DNA of 64,000 bases from an uncultured Litoreibacter sp. (GCF_947487515.1 NZ_CANKWO010000002.1:434001-498000), one strand, 5' to 3'. Positions 16,633 through 26,354 are shown, numbered from the stretch's first letter. Program-made: numbers and translations. Notes: generated by a model not told the origin, from the letters alone.

Positions 16633-18114
16633 TTACCGGAAGAGCGACAAGATGCTCTGAGGTGCTTGGTTGGCAATAGACAAGGCTTGCACACCCAGTT
16701 GCTGCTGAACCTGAAGGGCCTGCAAACGAGCCGAGGTTTCTTCCATGTCAGCATCTACGAGCGTGCCAATACCGGACTTAAGAGAGTCCGTCAGCTTATC
16801 TACAAACTCAGACTGGGTTTCGATTCGCCCCTGTGCAGAACCAAACTCAGCGGCCGCATCGATGGAGTTTTGGATCAAAACTTCTACGTTACCTAGAGCT
16901 GCTTCAGCGCCTTGATTGTTAGTAACGTCAATATTCCCGAGACCAAATAGTCCCCCTGAAGCTTCACCGCCTTGCGCGCCCACAGCTGTAAACGTTGTAA
17001 TCGCGGTAGCACTGTCGTTATCAATCTTCAGTACCTGCTCTCCATTAGAGTTTGTCGTGACACGGGTGGTAATCCCGTCAATACCTGCGGAATCAACCGC
17101 GGCTTTCAAGCCATTCGCGACATCCTCAAATGTCTCGCCTTCGCCAGCGATGTAGGTTGCGACATCAGAGCCAAGTGTAACCCTATAACCGTCACCCGCG
17201 TTGACTTTGGCGACTGCCGAGAATGTCACACTTTCAGATCGTTCTGCGATTGTCGCAGTTCCATCAGATACCGGTGATCCTGTGAATGCTAGCTCTACAT
17301 CTTCGAACGCTCTGGTAGACGTCACCTCGAGGTCACTGCCGTTTCTCGCAGCACTGACACCTTCAAGACCCAAAGCGTTAATTGCACCAGCAATCTGATC
17401 AATGGCGAGTTCTTCGGTATCAGTCGCAAGGAATGATCCTGCTGCGAAATTCAGCGTCGAATCTCCGATGGTAATCTGGAAATCATCGCCTGACATGTCG
17501 GCACTATTGGCAAAGGTAATAGCCTCGGTATTCCCCACATTCGCAATTGGGCCCGCAGAAGCAGTTGAGTTTGCAGTAAGCGACGCACCTGTTCCGTATG
17601 TTCCTGCACCCTCGGATAGATCCGCACGGGAAATAGAGATATTGGAAGCCGATACCGACCCATCGGACAACCGGTCCAGGGAAGAAAGAATGTCAACAGA
17701 GTCAGTTCCCTGCAGCATGTTCAACCCGTTGAACTGTGCAGCACCAACCACCGACTTGATCTGAGAGGTCAGAGCGTCAATGTCTGTTTGGATTTTCTCC
17801 CGATCAACGTTTTCTTCCTGCGACGAGACGACCTTCCCTTTAATTTGTGTTAGCAGATCAGTGACTGTTTCCGCACCTTGACGGGCAACGGCAACTGTGG
17901 ACTCACCCAGAGACAGGCTTTCAGAGATCGCATTGAACCCTTTTACGTCAGATTCCATAACTTTAGAGATCGCCCAAAGTGCGGAATTGTCTTTCGCAGA
18001 CGCCACAGATTTACCGGTGGAAATCTCGGATTGCGTTTGCAACAGATTTGAGTTGATGGACTTAAGTGTTTGTAGCGCAACCATTGCGCCATTGTTTGTT
18101 AGAATGCTGGACAT
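16633..18114 (-). CDS. fliC: Flagellin FliC
   Basis: This is the filament subunit. The 493-aa product has the conserved N-terminal D0/D1 domain (SSILTNNGAMVALQTLKSIN) and the C-terminal D0/D1 domain (LQVQQQLGVQALSIANQAPQSILSLFR-type end). A variable middle of about residues 170-400 is rich in Thr, Ser, Ala and Asp and is probably surface exposed. GAGGAAAAG precedes the ATG. It is the only flagellin in the window. A 200-bp upstream region holds two leader hairpins and a weak CtrA-like box, and flaF and flbT follow in the same direction. Confidence 0.97.
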   Translation of the reverse strand: MSSILTNNGAMVALQTLKSINSNLLQTQSEISTGKSVASAKDNSALWAISKVMESDVKGFNAISESLSLGESTVAVARQGAETVTDLLTQIKGKVVSSQEENVDREKIQTDIDALTSQIKSVVGAAQFNGLNMLQGTDSVDILSSLDRLSDGSVSASNISISRADLSEGAGTYGTGASLTANSTASAGPIANVGNTEAITFANSADMSGDDFQITIGDSTLNFAAGSFLATDTEELAIDQIAGAINALGLEGVSAARNGSDLEVTSTRAFEDVELAFTGSPVSDGTATIAERSESVTFSAVAKVNAGDGYRVTLGSDVATYIAGEGETFEDVANGLKAAVDSAGIDGITTRVTTNSNGEQVLKIDNDSATAITTFTAVGAQGGEASGGLFGLGNIDVTNNQGAEAALGNVEVLIQNSIDAAAEFGSAQGRIETQSEFVDKLTDSLKSGIGTLVDADMEETSARLQALQVQQQLGVQALSIANQAPQSILSLFR

Positions 18115-18130
18115 TGCTTTTCCTCATATA

Positions 18131-18169
18131 CGACGCGTTCAGCGTCGAGATATCGTCACTCGAAGTGAC
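18131..18169 (-). promoter_or_regulatory. Two tandem hairpins in the fliC mRNA leader
   Basis: On the fliC strand the leader reads GTCACT-TCG-AGTGAC (18155-18169), seven bases, then CGACGC-TGAAC-GCGTCG (18131-18147), ending 16 nt before the fliC ATG. Both stems are perfect 6-bp pairings. In Caulobacter FlbT acts on the flagellin leader, and flbT lies in this operon, so these are candidate FlbT/FlaF contact sites. No function is shown. Confidence 0.55.
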
Positions 18170-18259
18170 CCAAGAGCCGTTATGACATTTGCCGGTTTGA
18201 TTTTTTCAAACGTGCGCCACCCCAATCGCAGGATGCCTGTCGAATTGACCCCAGAATTC

Positions 18260-18274
18260 CTAAGAGTTCGCTAA
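18260..18274. promoter_or_regulatory. Weak CtrA-like box upstream of fliC
   Basis: CTAAGAGTTCGCTAA (TTAG-N7-TTAG on the fliC strand) matches the CtrA consensus at 6 of 8 positions. It lies about 145 bp upstream of the fliC start, which would leave room for a leader that includes the two hairpins. Weaker than the other three boxes. Confidence 0.35.
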
Positions 18275-18314
18275 ACGGGAGAGCAACTGTCTGTAGATTT
18301 TTACATATCAACGA

Positions 18315-18665
18315 CTAGACACGTTTTTCATTGGTGCTCGCAAAAGGCTTGCTCTTGACGCGCCCGTCCACGTCATAGGTGTCGAGCAACGCTTCTGGGT
18401 TCCGTATAATGTTTAGATTGCTAATTGCTGCAGACAGACCACGTTGCGCTGAAGCATTCAGCATCTGATTGAACGCAAAATTTTCAGATATCTCTTGTAA
18501 AATTTCTGGGTGAATACTTTCTTTGAGATCGGAAATATTTTTCAAGGCCGTTTCCTTCTTCGACAATATTTCGTTCAGCTCGTCTATTTTCCCTAAGGTC
18601 AACGCGACGCGCTCTTGCTTCAGGAGCATGAGCAATTCTCTGGCAGGGGATTTTCGTTTGAACAT
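18315..18665 (-). CDS. FlgN-like flagellar chaperone
   Basis: The 116-aa product is helical, with a long N-terminal amphipathic helix (ARELLMLLKQERVALTLGKIDELNEILSKKE region, residues about 7-40) and a C-terminal tail rich in Lys and Ser. Size and helix layout resemble FlgN, the export chaperone of FlgK and FlgL; this is a fold-level guess. I start at ATG 18665, 4 nt after the flgJ-like stop, rather than at the upstream in-frame ATG inside that gene. Confidence 0.7.
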   Translation of the reverse strand: MFKRKSPARELLMLLKQERVALTLGKIDELNEILSKKETALKNISDLKESIHPEILQEISENFAFNQMLNASAQRGLSAAISNLNIIRNPEALLDTYDVDGRVKSKPFASTNEKRV

Positions 18666-18669
18666 GCGT

Positions 18670-18939
18670 CTATTCCCGGGATCTGAGACTGTCTTCAAAG
18701 TGCTTAGCCAAACCAAGCCCACCTTGCTCCGCTATCAGTTGCGCATATTCATCTCTAAGAAACGACTGAAATTGAGCTTCCCCGTCCCCCCCTCCGAATT
18801 TTCCGGAAACCGCATCCATCCCCACAAAGGAAAGCATTTCGGAAATAAATGCTCTCTCCAAATTTCTCGCAACTTCCTGACTTTGATTTTCGATGCGCTT
18901 TCCTACCGCCCCACCGACGGTCAAATCATTCCCAATCAT
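18670..18939 (-). CDS. FlgJ-like rod-binding protein, no muramidase domain
   Basis: The 89-aa product corresponds to the N-terminal rod-binding domain of FlgJ (ARNLERAFISEMLSFVGM, FQSFLRDEYAQLIAEQGGLGLAKHF). It lacks the peptidoglycan hydrolase domain found in enterobacteria. Short FlgJ proteins of this kind are usual in alphaproteobacteria, where a separate lytic enzyme opens the wall. It is the first gene of a two-gene unit with the FlgN-like gene and diverges from fliK. Confidence 0.85.
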   Translation of the reverse strand: MIGNDLTVGGAVGKRIENQSQEVARNLERAFISEMLSFVGMDAVSGKFGGGDGEAQFQSFLRDEYAQLIAEQGGLGLAKHFEDSLRSRE

Positions 18940-19047
18940 TAGACATGTCTCCTAAAATTAATTCTCAGATAGAAATAAATTGGCAGTGGTAAAGATTGAG
19001 TAACTCATAGGTGACATAAACTCCCTGAGATAATCGAGAGTGCACGA

Positions 19048-20610
19048 ATGATGTCTGTAATCCTTTCACAATCTTCCTCCGCACACGCGAGCGGGCAACT
19101 GCCTGAGCAGGCCGCAGATGGTCTCGAAGGCGAGGCGATCGCGGACATCACAGGGGAGTCTTTTTTGAAACTATTTGCGACGCCGGAGCAAAAGTCCGAA
19201 AACACTGTTCCGCCAAGAACAGCGATAAGATCGCCCGACGAAGGGGAACCCGCTATTGTTCTTGAAATCGAAGGTAATAACACGGGGGTTGAAACGAGCC
19301 AGTTTCCCAGCAGTGTGCAACGGCCCTTCATACCATCACATTTCATTGAAGAACCTGCTAAGGTAGCCGTACGTCAAAATTCACCGGAGGTTCCACCAGA
19401 TTCACTGGCTGTCCAGCCAGCTACGCGGTCAGTGCTGGTAGACGAGACAGCGTCGGCGCAGGAGGAGCAACCGAAAGTCGCCACACTTTCTCCTGCATCC
19501 TCGGATGAACCTGCGCCAGTGACTGCTGATCAAGATGATACCTACGCGTCAGTTGGACCGATCATACCAACACCCGAAATCCCGACGGAGCGCGTGCAAG
19601 TTTTAGGCGCTCCAATGGATATCGCGAATCCCTCCCCTGCTCCCACGCTTAAGACACCAGAAAATGCCCAAGCCCCCCTTGATGCAGTGAGATTGCCAAA
19701 TCAACAGCCAAGTCCAACTCCCGCCATCTCCATGGCAGAGCCAAAGAGGTTGGATTCAGCTACTTCACATACGAATCATCCTGACCTAGCGTCAAAAGAG
19801 AATACTCAACTACCACAAACTGCAGTTGCTCCATCTCAAGCGACGGCCCAAATCACCAAAGAGTCTGTGGTCCAATCCCCCAGCGCGGCGACGGTGCCCC
19901 AGCCAGCTTCTGCTCAGTCTACGGCAGTTTCAGCCGATCAAAATAGGCTTGCCGTGTCACCACAAACTTTACACGAACCATTCACCGAGCCTCCTTTGTC
20001 CAGACCACATGAACCGGCTCGCGCGTCCAAAATGGCGACTGAAGTAGCCCCCCCTACAGCGACTGCACAGGTGATTTCGCCTACCGCATTGAACCCGGCA
20101 ACTGAAACCTCGCTTCCAGCCTTGATGGAGGTCGAATTGCCCTCGGCTCAGATGACGAATCCTGCCCTCAGCAAGCCTGTATCACCACAAGCTGCGGCTC
20201 CTTCCACTGCGTCCAGCCCGCAAGTCGCCGAGCAGGTGAGCGCCCAGATCAGCGCCGCTCTTAAGTCTGAAGGCGGTCAAAGCATCGAAATCCGTCTAGA
20301 CCCAGAAGAATTAGGGCGTGTTCGGATTGTCTTGTCGGGAAAAGATGGCAGCATGAATGTCGCGATTTTTTCAGAGAAGCCCGAAGTTCTTGACCTTATG
20401 CGTCGTCACTCTGATCGCCTGGAAACCGACTTCGCTGATATCGGCTACGAGGGTGCAGAATTCACGTTTCAACAGGAAGATGACGACAGTCAGCATTCTC
20501 AACAAAGCCAGACCGGCGCAGCGGACATCGATGCCTCACAAACGGAGATGACCACGTCCCCCCTTCCCAGTGCTTCCGGCGGCGAGGCCCGCTTGGACCT
20601 TCGGTTCTAA
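19048..20610 (+). CDS. fliK: Flagellar hook-length control protein FliK
   Basis: FliK is the secreted ruler that stops hook growth and triggers the FlhB switch. The 520-aa product has a long low-complexity N-terminal region rich in Pro, Ala, Ser, Gln and Thr (about residues 60-390). The conserved C-terminal hook-length control domain follows (about 395-480), containing IEIRLDPEELGRVRIVLS and the helix-strand ETDFADIGYEGAEFTF. Two ATG codons are adjacent at 19048 and 19051; I used the first. flgD follows 10 nt after the stop. Confidence 0.92.
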   Translation: MMSVILSQSSSAHASGQLPEQAADGLEGEAIADITGESFLKLFATPEQKSENTVPPRTAIRSPDEGEPAIVLEIEGNNTGVETSQFPSSVQRPFIPSHFIEEPAKVAVRQNSPEVPPDSLAVQPATRSVLVDETASAQEEQPKVATLSPASSDEPAPVTADQDDTYASVGPIIPTPEIPTERVQVLGAPMDIANPSPAPTLKTPENAQAPLDAVRLPNQQPSPTPAISMAEPKRLDSATSHTNHPDLASKENTQLPQTAVAPSQATAQITKESVVQSPSAATVPQPASAQSTAVSADQNRLAVSPQTLHEPFTEPPLSRPHEPARASKMATEVAPPTATAQVISPTALNPATETSLPALMEVELPSAQMTNPALSKPVSPQAAAPSTASSPQVAEQVSAQISAALKSEGGQSIEIRLDPEELGRVRIVLSGKDGSMNVAIFSEKPEVLDLMRRHSDRLETDFADIGYEGAEFTFQQEDDDSQHSQQSQTGAADIDASQTEMTTSPLPSASGGEARLDLRF

Positions 20611-20620
20611 GGATTATCAA

Positions 20621-21274
20621 ATGGACCCCATTTCGAATAACACAGCATCCTCACAATCCGCGAACAATGGAACTGCGAGCGGTCCCAGCGCTCTCAGCTC
20701 CGATTTCGAAACTTTCTTGGTCATGTTAACTGCGCAAATGGAGAACCAAGACCCTCTCAACCCATTGGATTCGCAAGACTTCGCAACTCAACTGGCAACC
20801 TTTTCCGGGGTGGAGCAACAAGTCAAAACCAATGATCTCCTTGCCGCATTGAATTCGCAATTGCTTGCTTCAAGCATGGGAGACATGGCCAGTTGGGTTG
20901 GAATGGAAGCCCGCATGGCAGCTCCGGCTCACTTTGAGGGGGCGCCAATTGAAATTGTTGCAAATCCACCCAACTTTGCAACCAAAGCTGAACTTGTCGT
21001 CAAAAACGACCAAGGGGGTGAGCTTCAACGCATGGAAATCCCCGTTTCCGATGACCCGATTAACTGGGCTGGAGTGGCAGCAAACGGGCAACCGTTCGAC
21101 CATGGAACTTATACATTTGAAGTCGAATCTTTTTCGAATGACGAACTGCTCGACACCCATACACCAGACATTTTCACTAGTATTTCGGAGATCAGAACCA
21201 TCGACAATAGCGCGGTCGTGGTTACCCAGGGCGGTCAAATCTATCCCGCGTCCCTTGTTACGGGGCTACGCTAG
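20621..21274 (+). CDS. flgD: Flagellar hook capping protein FlgD
   Basis: FlgD caps the growing hook and is lost when the hook is complete. The 217-aa product has the signature LSSDFETFLVMLTAQMENQDPLNPLDSQDFATQLATFSGVEQQ at residues about 24-66, cited by its ends, and a FlgD Ig-like domain after about residue 90. I start at ATG 20621 (MDPISNN) rather than at an in-frame ATG inside fliK. Its last 9 bp overlap the end of ubiB on the other strand. Confidence 0.95.
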   Translation: MDPISNNTASSQSANNGTASGPSALSSDFETFLVMLTAQMENQDPLNPLDSQDFATQLATFSGVEQQVKTNDLLAALNSQLLASSMGDMASWVGMEARMAAPAHFEGAPIEIVANPPNFATKAELVVKNDQGGELQRMEIPVSDDPINWAGVAANGQPFDHGTYTFEVESFSNDELLDTHTPDIFTSISEIRTIDNSAVVVTQGGQIYPASLVTGLR

Positions 21275-22798
21275 CACCGCCCACGCAAAGACGACGACCC
21301 CCGTCACTACAACGCCCGCGATAAAGCCTCCCAAATTGGCCAGTTTTCTGGTCGCAGGTATCGTATCTTTGGGGGTGACGGATTGGTTCAAGGCGACCTC
21401 CATCAAATGCGGAAGTTTTGGGCCAAAGCGTCCCAGAACCTGCGCCGTAGAGATCAAATCACGGATCAGAGCTTTTGGACCAACGTTCTCTTTGATGTAA
21501 TCCTCGACAACAGGTTGGGCCACCTGCCAAATGTTTATTTCGGGATACATCGTGCGCGCGACGCCCTCTACAACAACCATTGTGCGTTGAAGCAAGATTA
21601 ACTCCGTCCGCGTCTCCATACCGAAACGTTCGGTGACTTCAAACAGATAGGCCAGTAAATGGGCCATCGATATTTGCGTCGCATTCATTCCGAAAATGGG
21701 CTCCCCAACGGCGCGCAATGCTTGCGCAAACTCGTCGATATCGCGGTCAGCCGGAACATAGCCCGCTTCAAAGTGAACTTCCGCAACGCGGCGATAATCT
21801 TTGCGAATAAACCCGATGAGTATTTCTGCATACACTCTTCGCGTGTACTCATCGATGCGCCCCATGATGCCGAAATCATAGGCGATGATTTCACCTGACG
21901 CGCTGACCTTTAGATTTCCTTGATGCATGTCTGCATGGAAGTATCCGTCATTGAGAGCTTGCCTCAAAAACAGCTGCAATACACGTTGCCCCAACGCTTT
22001 GCGATCATGTCCGGCGGCACCAATTTTCTCAACTTCACCAAAGGCAATACCCTCTGCCCATTCCATCGTCATAACGCGTTTTGCTGAGTGGAAGAAATAT
22101 GTGTGAGGCACAGAGAATCCGGCATCTTTCACGGTTTTAGCCGCGTATTCGCCTGCTGCGGCTGCCTCCAATCGAAGATCCAACTCACCTTTGACCACGC
22201 TATCGAAATGCTTGATAACTTCAGTTGGATGCAATCGCCGAGACGCAGGGGATATCAGCTCTACAATCGACGCCGCAAAATAGAAGGCGTCAATGTCCTT
22301 CCGGAATGCTTTCTCAATGTTCGGCCGCAGGATCTTAACTGCCACCTCTTGGCCAGTATCTTTCAACTTCGCTTTATGAACCTGAGCGATAGACGCGGCG
22401 GCTACGGGATCAGAGAACTCTGAGAACACCGCATCCAACGGCGCCCCAAGTTCTGCCTCGACTGTTGCGATTGCCTGCTCGGTCGAAAACGGTGGCAACC
22501 GATCTTGCAAAACTCGAAGCTGCAACGCCAACTCATCGCCGACCACATCTGGGCGGGTCGACAGCACTTGCCCGAACTTAATATATGCAGGCCCCAACGC
22601 AGTTAACGCGCGAACCGCCGGAGGCATTTCCGGATCTCCTTTGAGCCCCAACCAGCGAAATGGCCACGCCAAAGTTCTGGCAACGACTCGCAGCGATCGC
22701 GGCGCATCGAGGGCATCCAGCGCGACTGTCATCGCTCCTGCGCGCTCCAAAGTCGCCCCGGTACGGATCAGACGCCAAATATTATGGGGTCCACGCAT
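21266..22798 (-). CDS. ubiB: Ubiquinone biosynthesis protein UbiB
   Basis: UbiB is an atypical protein-kinase-like ATPase of the ABC1/ADCK family that supports ubiquinone synthesis, probably by handling lipid intermediates at the inner membrane. The 510-aa product has the KxGQ motif (YIKFGQVLSTRPD, near residue 72), an Ala-rich nucleotide loop with VAAASIAQVHKA, and the catalytic-like HADMHQGNL and DFGIMGR blocks. One or two C-terminal transmembrane helices lie at about 490-508. It starts directly after the ubiE stop with no spacer (TAA then ATG). Confidence 0.95.
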   Translation of the reverse strand: MRGPHNIWRLIRTGATLERAGAMTVALDALDAPRSLRVVARTLAWPFRWLGLKGDPEMPPAVRALTALGPAYIKFGQVLSTRPDVVGDELALQLRVLQDRLPPFSTEQAIATVEAELGAPLDAVFSEFSDPVAAASIAQVHKAKLKDTGQEVAVKILRPNIEKAFRKDIDAFYFAASIVELISPASRRLHPTEVIKHFDSVVKGELDLRLEAAAAGEYAAKTVKDAGFSVPHTYFFHSAKRVMTMEWAEGIAFGEVEKIGAAGHDRKALGQRVLQLFLRQALNDGYFHADMHQGNLKVSASGEIIAYDFGIMGRIDEYTRRVYAEILIGFIRKDYRRVAEVHFEAGYVPADRDIDEFAQALRAVGEPIFGMNATQISMAHLLAYLFEVTERFGMETRTELILLQRTMVVVEGVARTMYPEINIWQVAQPVVEDYIKENVGPKALIRDLISTAQVLGRFGPKLPHLMEVALNQSVTPKDTIPATRKLANLGGFIAGVVVTGVVVFAWAVLA

Positions 22799-23551
22799 TT
22801 AAATTTTCCACCCCGTATGAAGGGCAGCGACACCAAGCGTCATGTTCCGGTAGCTTACGTTGTCGAATCCCGCCACACGAATCATGTCTGCAAAGGTGTC
22901 TTGATCTGGAAATTGACGGATAGACTCGACTAAATACTGGTAGCTTTCGCTATCCCCCGCGATCACCTGCCCCATCTTGGGAATGACGTTGAATGAATAA
23001 AGGTCATAGGCCTTCTGCATCATTGGGTTCGGAAGCTGTGAAAACTCCAACACCATCAAGCGCCCTCCAGGACGAAGAACACGATAGGCCTCAGCCAAGG
23101 CATCAGGAATTCGTGTAACGTTTCGGATTCCAAAACTGATGGTGTAGACGTCAAAGCTATTGTCCTCGAACGGCAATGCCATCGCATCGCCTACGACCCA
23201 ATCAAGACTATCCCCCAAAGAAGAAGCTTCTGCGCGCTTTCGCCCTTCGACCAGCATTGATTCTGTCATATCCAAAACCACAGCTTCAGCGGAGCCTGCA
23301 CGATCCAGAAACCGGAAAGACACATCACCCGTGCCCCCCGCAACGTCCAACAAACGCTGGCCCGAACGTGGCGAAAGCCAGTCCATCATGGCGTCTTTCC
23401 AAATGCGGTGAATCCCAACCGACATCACATCGTTCATGATATCGTATTTAGAGGCCACATTGGTGAACACACCATGCACCATGCCAGCCTTTTGGTCCTC
23501 TGGAACATCGGTAAACCCGAAGCGGGTCGTTTTTTGCGTATCTTCAGCCAT
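22799..23551 (-). CDS. ubiE: Ubiquinone/menaquinone biosynthesis methyltransferase UbiE
   Basis: UbiE is the SAM-dependent C-methyltransferase of ubiquinone synthesis. The 250-aa product has the SAM motif [16 protein letters not shown] near residue 67 and the UbiE signatures [17 protein letters not shown] and [15 protein letters not shown]. It forms a tight unit with ubiB and diverges from mutM across 87 bp. In a roseobacter, which uses ubiquinone, the demethoxy-benzoquinol step is the expected reaction. Confidence 0.96.
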   Translation of the reverse strand: MAEDTQKTTRFGFTDVPEDQKAGMVHGVFTNVASKYDIMNDVMSVGIHRIWKDAMMDWLSPRSGQRLLDVAGGTGDVSFRFLDRAGSAEAVVLDMTESMLVEGRKRAEASSLGDSLDWVVGDAMALPFEDNSFDVYTISFGIRNVTRIPDALAEAYRVLRPGGRLMVLEFSQLPNPMMQKAYDLYSFNVIPKMGQVIAGDSESYQYLVESIRQFPDQDTFADMIRVAGFDNVSYRNMTLGVAALHTGWKI

Positions 23552-23638
23552 CAGTTCTTGCGGTCCTTACATTCTCACCCTTCTTATAGGCTCAGACAGA
23601 CCGGATACAATGCGACGCAAAAGACCAAGGGGCCAACC

Positions 23639-24487
23639 GTGCCAGAGTTACCAGAAGTAGAGACTGTTCGACGCGGCTTGCAACCCGTTATGGAAGGGCG
23701 CGTCATCGCTAAAGTTGATGTGTTCAGGCCGGATTTGCGCTGGCCTTTCCCCGAGGCGATGGCCGAACGGCTGCAAGGTCGAACTATTCGCGCATTGCGG
23801 CGGCGTTCCAAATATATCTTGGCGGATTTGGACAGTGAGGAAACACTCATCATTCACCTTGGCATGTCGGGTCGCATGCAGATCACGCAATCTGCGCCCG
23901 CACACGAGAACCACCCTGCACCCGAACGGCAAAAACATGACCACGTGGTGTTTCACATGCTGGACGGCCCCCAAATTGCCTTCAATGATGCGCGACGGTT
24001 CGGGGCGATGGATCTCGCACCGACAGCACGTTTGGAGCAGCACTGGCTTATTGAAAAGCTGGGGCCAGAACCATTGGGCAACCTTTTTGACGAGACCTAT
24101 CTGATTGATGCGTTGAAGAAGAAGGGTGCTCCGATAAAAACGGCCCTTTTGGATCAAACCGTTGTGGCTGGCTTGGGCAACATATACGTCTGCGAGGTCC
24201 TGTTTCGCACCGGCATTTCCCCAAAGCGAAAGGCCTCCAATCTAAGCGCCGCGCGTGTGGCAACGTTGGTTCCGGCGATCCGATCGGTATTGGAAGAGGC
24301 CATCGAATCTGGGGGATCTTCGCTGCAAGACCATCGGCAAGTAGATGGGGATCTTGGATATTTCCAACATAATTTCGCGGTCTACGACCGCTCGGGCGAC
24401 CCTTGTAAATCAGATTGTGGGGCGAAGATTACACGTGTCGTTCAATCCGGCAGATCAAGTTTTTACTGCCCTAAATGTCAAAGATGA
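23639..24487 (+). CDS. mutM: Formamidopyrimidine-DNA glycosylase MutM (Fpg)
   Basis: MutM removes 8-oxoguanine and formamidopyrimidines and cuts the abasic site. I start at GTG 23639 so that the protein begins [14 protein letters not shown]: the family needs Pro2 as catalytic nucleophile and Glu3, both present. Length is 282 aa. HLGMSGRM is conserved, and the C-terminal zinc finger has Cys pairs CKSDC and CPKC near residues 260-280. The frame is open 231 nt further upstream, but that part has no relation to the family. Confidence 0.96.
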   Translation: MPELPEVETVRRGLQPVMEGRVIAKVDVFRPDLRWPFPEAMAERLQGRTIRALRRRSKYILADLDSEETLIIHLGMSGRMQITQSAPAHENHPAPERQKHDHVVFHMLDGPQIAFNDARRFGAMDLAPTARLEQHWLIEKLGPEPLGNLFDETYLIDALKKKGAPIKTALLDQTVVAGLGNIYVCEVLFRTGISPKRKASNLSAARVATLVPAIRSVLEEAIESGGSSLQDHRQVDGDLGYFQHNFAVYDRSGDPCKSDCGAKITRVVQSGRSSFYCPKCQR

Positions 24488-24545
24488 ATTGAACCTCCGC
24501 TCGAACATGATAGTTCTCTTGTCCTGCTAGCAGTGAGGTTACATC

Positions 24546-25322
24546 ATGGCATTCAAGACAATTATCGTTGAAATTGAAGAACATATCGCTCTTATAAAGC
24601 TGAATCGCCCAGACGCGTTGAACGCGTTGAATGCGGAATTGCTGACGGAATTGTCCCAAGCTTTGGCCGATGCCAGCGAGAACAAGAAGGTTCGCTGCGT
24701 AGTGATCACCGGCTCTGAAAAGGCCTTCGCGGCTGGCGCTGACATCACCGAAATGGCGGGAATGTCCTTCGTAGACGCCTTTGGCGGCGATCTGTTCTCA
24801 GAATTTTCGAACAACATCCAACGGGTTCGCAAGCCGATTGTGGCTGCGGTTTCGGGCTACGCCTTGGGGGGCGGATGTGAACTTGCCATGATGTGCGATT
24901 TCATCATCGCTTCCGAAACTGCGAAGTTTGGCCAGCCGGAAATCAACTTGGGCGTCATGGCCGGCCTAGGTGGATCTCAACGTTTGACGCGCTTTGTCGG
25001 GAAATCCAAATCCATGGACATGAACCTGACTGGGCGCTTTATGGATGCCGAAGAGGCAGAGCGTTCTGGCTTGGTCAGCCGTGTTGTCCCATCCAAAAAG
25101 CTGCTCTCGGAAGCGATGGCTGCCGCGAGCAAGATCGCTGAAAAGTCGATGGTGGCCACTATGGCCGTCAAGGAATCGGTGAACCGCAGCTACGAATCGA
25201 CACTGAATGAAGGTCTGCTGTTCGAGCGCCGTGTTTTCCACTCACTTTTCGCGACGGAAGACCAATCCGAGGGCATGGCAGCCTTCTTAGAAAAGCGTGA
25301 ACCACAGTTCCGCGACAAGTAA
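24546..25322 (+). CDS. Enoyl-CoA hydratase
   Basis: The product hydrates trans-2-enoyl-CoA in fatty acid or amino acid breakdown. The 258-aa crotonase-fold protein has both catalytic glutamates, E112 in GGGCELA and E132 in GQPEINLG, and the oxyanion-hole segments FAAGADI and GYALGGG. It is close in pattern to short-chain crotonases (FadB1/PaaF type); the exact substrate cannot be read from sequence. It stands between mutM and rpsT, an order I recognise from other Rhodobacteraceae. Confidence 0.93.
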   Translation: MAFKTIIVEIEEHIALIKLNRPDALNALNAELLTELSQALADASENKKVRCVVITGSEKAFAAGADITEMAGMSFVDAFGGDLFSEFSNNIQRVRKPIVAAVSGYALGGGCELAMMCDFIIASETAKFGQPEINLGVMAGLGGSQRLTRFVGKSKSMDMNLTGRFMDAEEAERSGLVSRVVPSKKLLSEAMAAASKIAEKSMVATMAVKESVNRSYESTLNEGLLFERRVFHSLFATEDQSEGMAAFLEKREPQFRDK

Positions 25323-25336
25323 GGCGATTTAGGGCG

Positions 25337-25365
25337 TTGACTTGCATGTGAGTCGGTCCTAGAAG
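25337..25365 (+). promoter_or_regulatory. Probable promoter of rpsT
   Basis: TTGACT (25337-25342), a 17-bp spacer and TAGAAG (25360-25365) fit a sigma-70-type promoter about 45 bp upstream of the rpsT start. Confidence 0.5.
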
Positions 25366-25408
25366 CGCACTCTCAGATTTACACACCGAACCATCGGGAT
25401 TCTTAAGT

Positions 25409-25672
25409 ATGGCTAATTCGCCTCAAGCTAAAAAGCGTGCACGTCAAACAGAGCGCCGCACCGAAGTGAACAAAGCGCGTCGTTCGCGCATCCGCACCTT
25501 CTTGCGCACAGTGGAAGAAGCGATCACCGGTGGTGATTCTTCCGTCGCAAAAGACGCTTTGAAAGCCGCTCAGCCAGAGCTGATGCGCGGCGTTGCAAAG
25601 GGCGTCATGCACAAAAACACAGCGGCACGCAAAATGTCGCGCCTGTCGTCGCGGGTTAAGGCACTCGGTTAA
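25409..25672 (+). CDS. rpsT: 30S ribosomal protein S20
   Basis: S20 binds 16S rRNA in the 30S body. The 87-aa product is strongly basic, begins [17 protein letters not shown] and has the C-terminal block [20 protein letters not shown]. It has its own likely promoter upstream and a strong intrinsic terminator 33 nt after the stop, so it is a single-gene unit between the enoyl-CoA hydratase and the rhodanese-dnaA pair. Confidence 0.98.
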   Translation: MANSPQAKKRARQTERRTEVNKARRSRIRTFLRTVEEAITGGDSSVAKDALKAAQPELMRGVAKGVMHKNTAARKMSRLSSRVKALG

Positions 25673-25704
25673 GTAACCCGCCACCACGACACAGTAAGAT
25701 TAAG

Positions 25705-25732
25705 AAGCGCGCCCTAATCGGCGCGTTTTTTT
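25705..25732 (+). terminator. Intrinsic terminator of rpsT
   Basis: Stem CGCGCC (25708-25713) / GGCGCG (25720-25725) with a 6-nt loop, extended by A-T pairs, is followed by seven T (25726-25732). This is a textbook rho-independent terminator. Confidence 0.9.
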
Positions 25733-25877
25733 GTGCCTGCATGCAAGGGGCGTCTTTTTCGTCACGGTTAGATTCGGGATTCAACTAAGTATGAGTCAAG
25801 CGCGAAGATAAGTTGCGAGGTGCCCCCTGCAGTCGCTATCCATATTGAGCGATTCACTTCGTCTCGGGGGACATGGA

Positions 25878-26327
25878 ATGAGCACGAACTCGAGTTCGGC
25901 TGTACAAAACTTGCGGCCTACTCAGGCTTGGGACTTTTTAGAGCAAAATCCTAATGCAGTGCTCATCGACGTCAGGACAAAGGCCGAATGGTCCTTTGTA
26001 GGGAAACCTGATCTGTCGGATCTAAATCGTTCGGTCATTTTGACCGAGTGGTGCAGGTATCCAGATATGTCTGTTAACCCGCGGTTTGTTGAAGAAATGA
26101 ATGAGGCACTGGGCGACGTTCTGCCGTCCCATTTGTTGTTCATTTGTAGGTCTGGTGTGCGTTCGATGAACGCCGCACTCGCGGTCGAAGCGTCTTTGTC
26201 TGAACAGATGCGTGGCGCGGATCTTTTCAATGTGGCCGAGGGCTTCGAAGGTGATTTGGATCCGAAGAAACATCGGGGGGGCCTTAACGGTTGGAAGGCC
26301 CACGGATTGCCATGGCGGCAATCTTGA
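25878..26327 (+). CDS. Rhodanese-like domain protein
   Basis: A single rhodanese domain of 149 aa with the active-site loop CRSGVRS, Cys90 being the candidate sulfur carrier. The N-terminal ALIDVRT-type motif is present as VLIDVRTKAEW. I start at ATG 25878, preceded by GGGGGA, rather than at the in-frame codon at 25845. It ends only 27 bp before dnaA on the same strand, so the dnaA promoter may lie in this gene or the two may be co-transcribed. The sulfur acceptor is unknown. Confidence 0.88.
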   Translation: MSTNSSSAVQNLRPTQAWDFLEQNPNAVLIDVRTKAEWSFVGKPDLSDLNRSVILTEWCRYPDMSVNPRFVEEMNEALGDVLPSHLLFICRSGVRSMNAALAVEASLSEQMRGADLFNVAEGFEGDLDPKKHRGGLNGWKAHGLPWRQS

Positions 26328-26354
26328 ACTGCGGTACGGGTAAATGGGTAAAGT

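Noticed and set aside
18195-18211. Inverted repeat GTTTGA-TTTTT-TCAAAC upstream of fliC
   Set aside because: The stem is short and AT-rich and lies in a promoter region with no clear partner protein; it is not followed by a T-run on either strand. I could not separate it from chance.
23408-23638. N-terminal extension of MutM
   Set aside because: The frame is open upstream, but MutM needs a free N-terminal Pro2 after processing, which only the GTG start at 23639 gives. The upstream part overlaps ubiE on the other strand.
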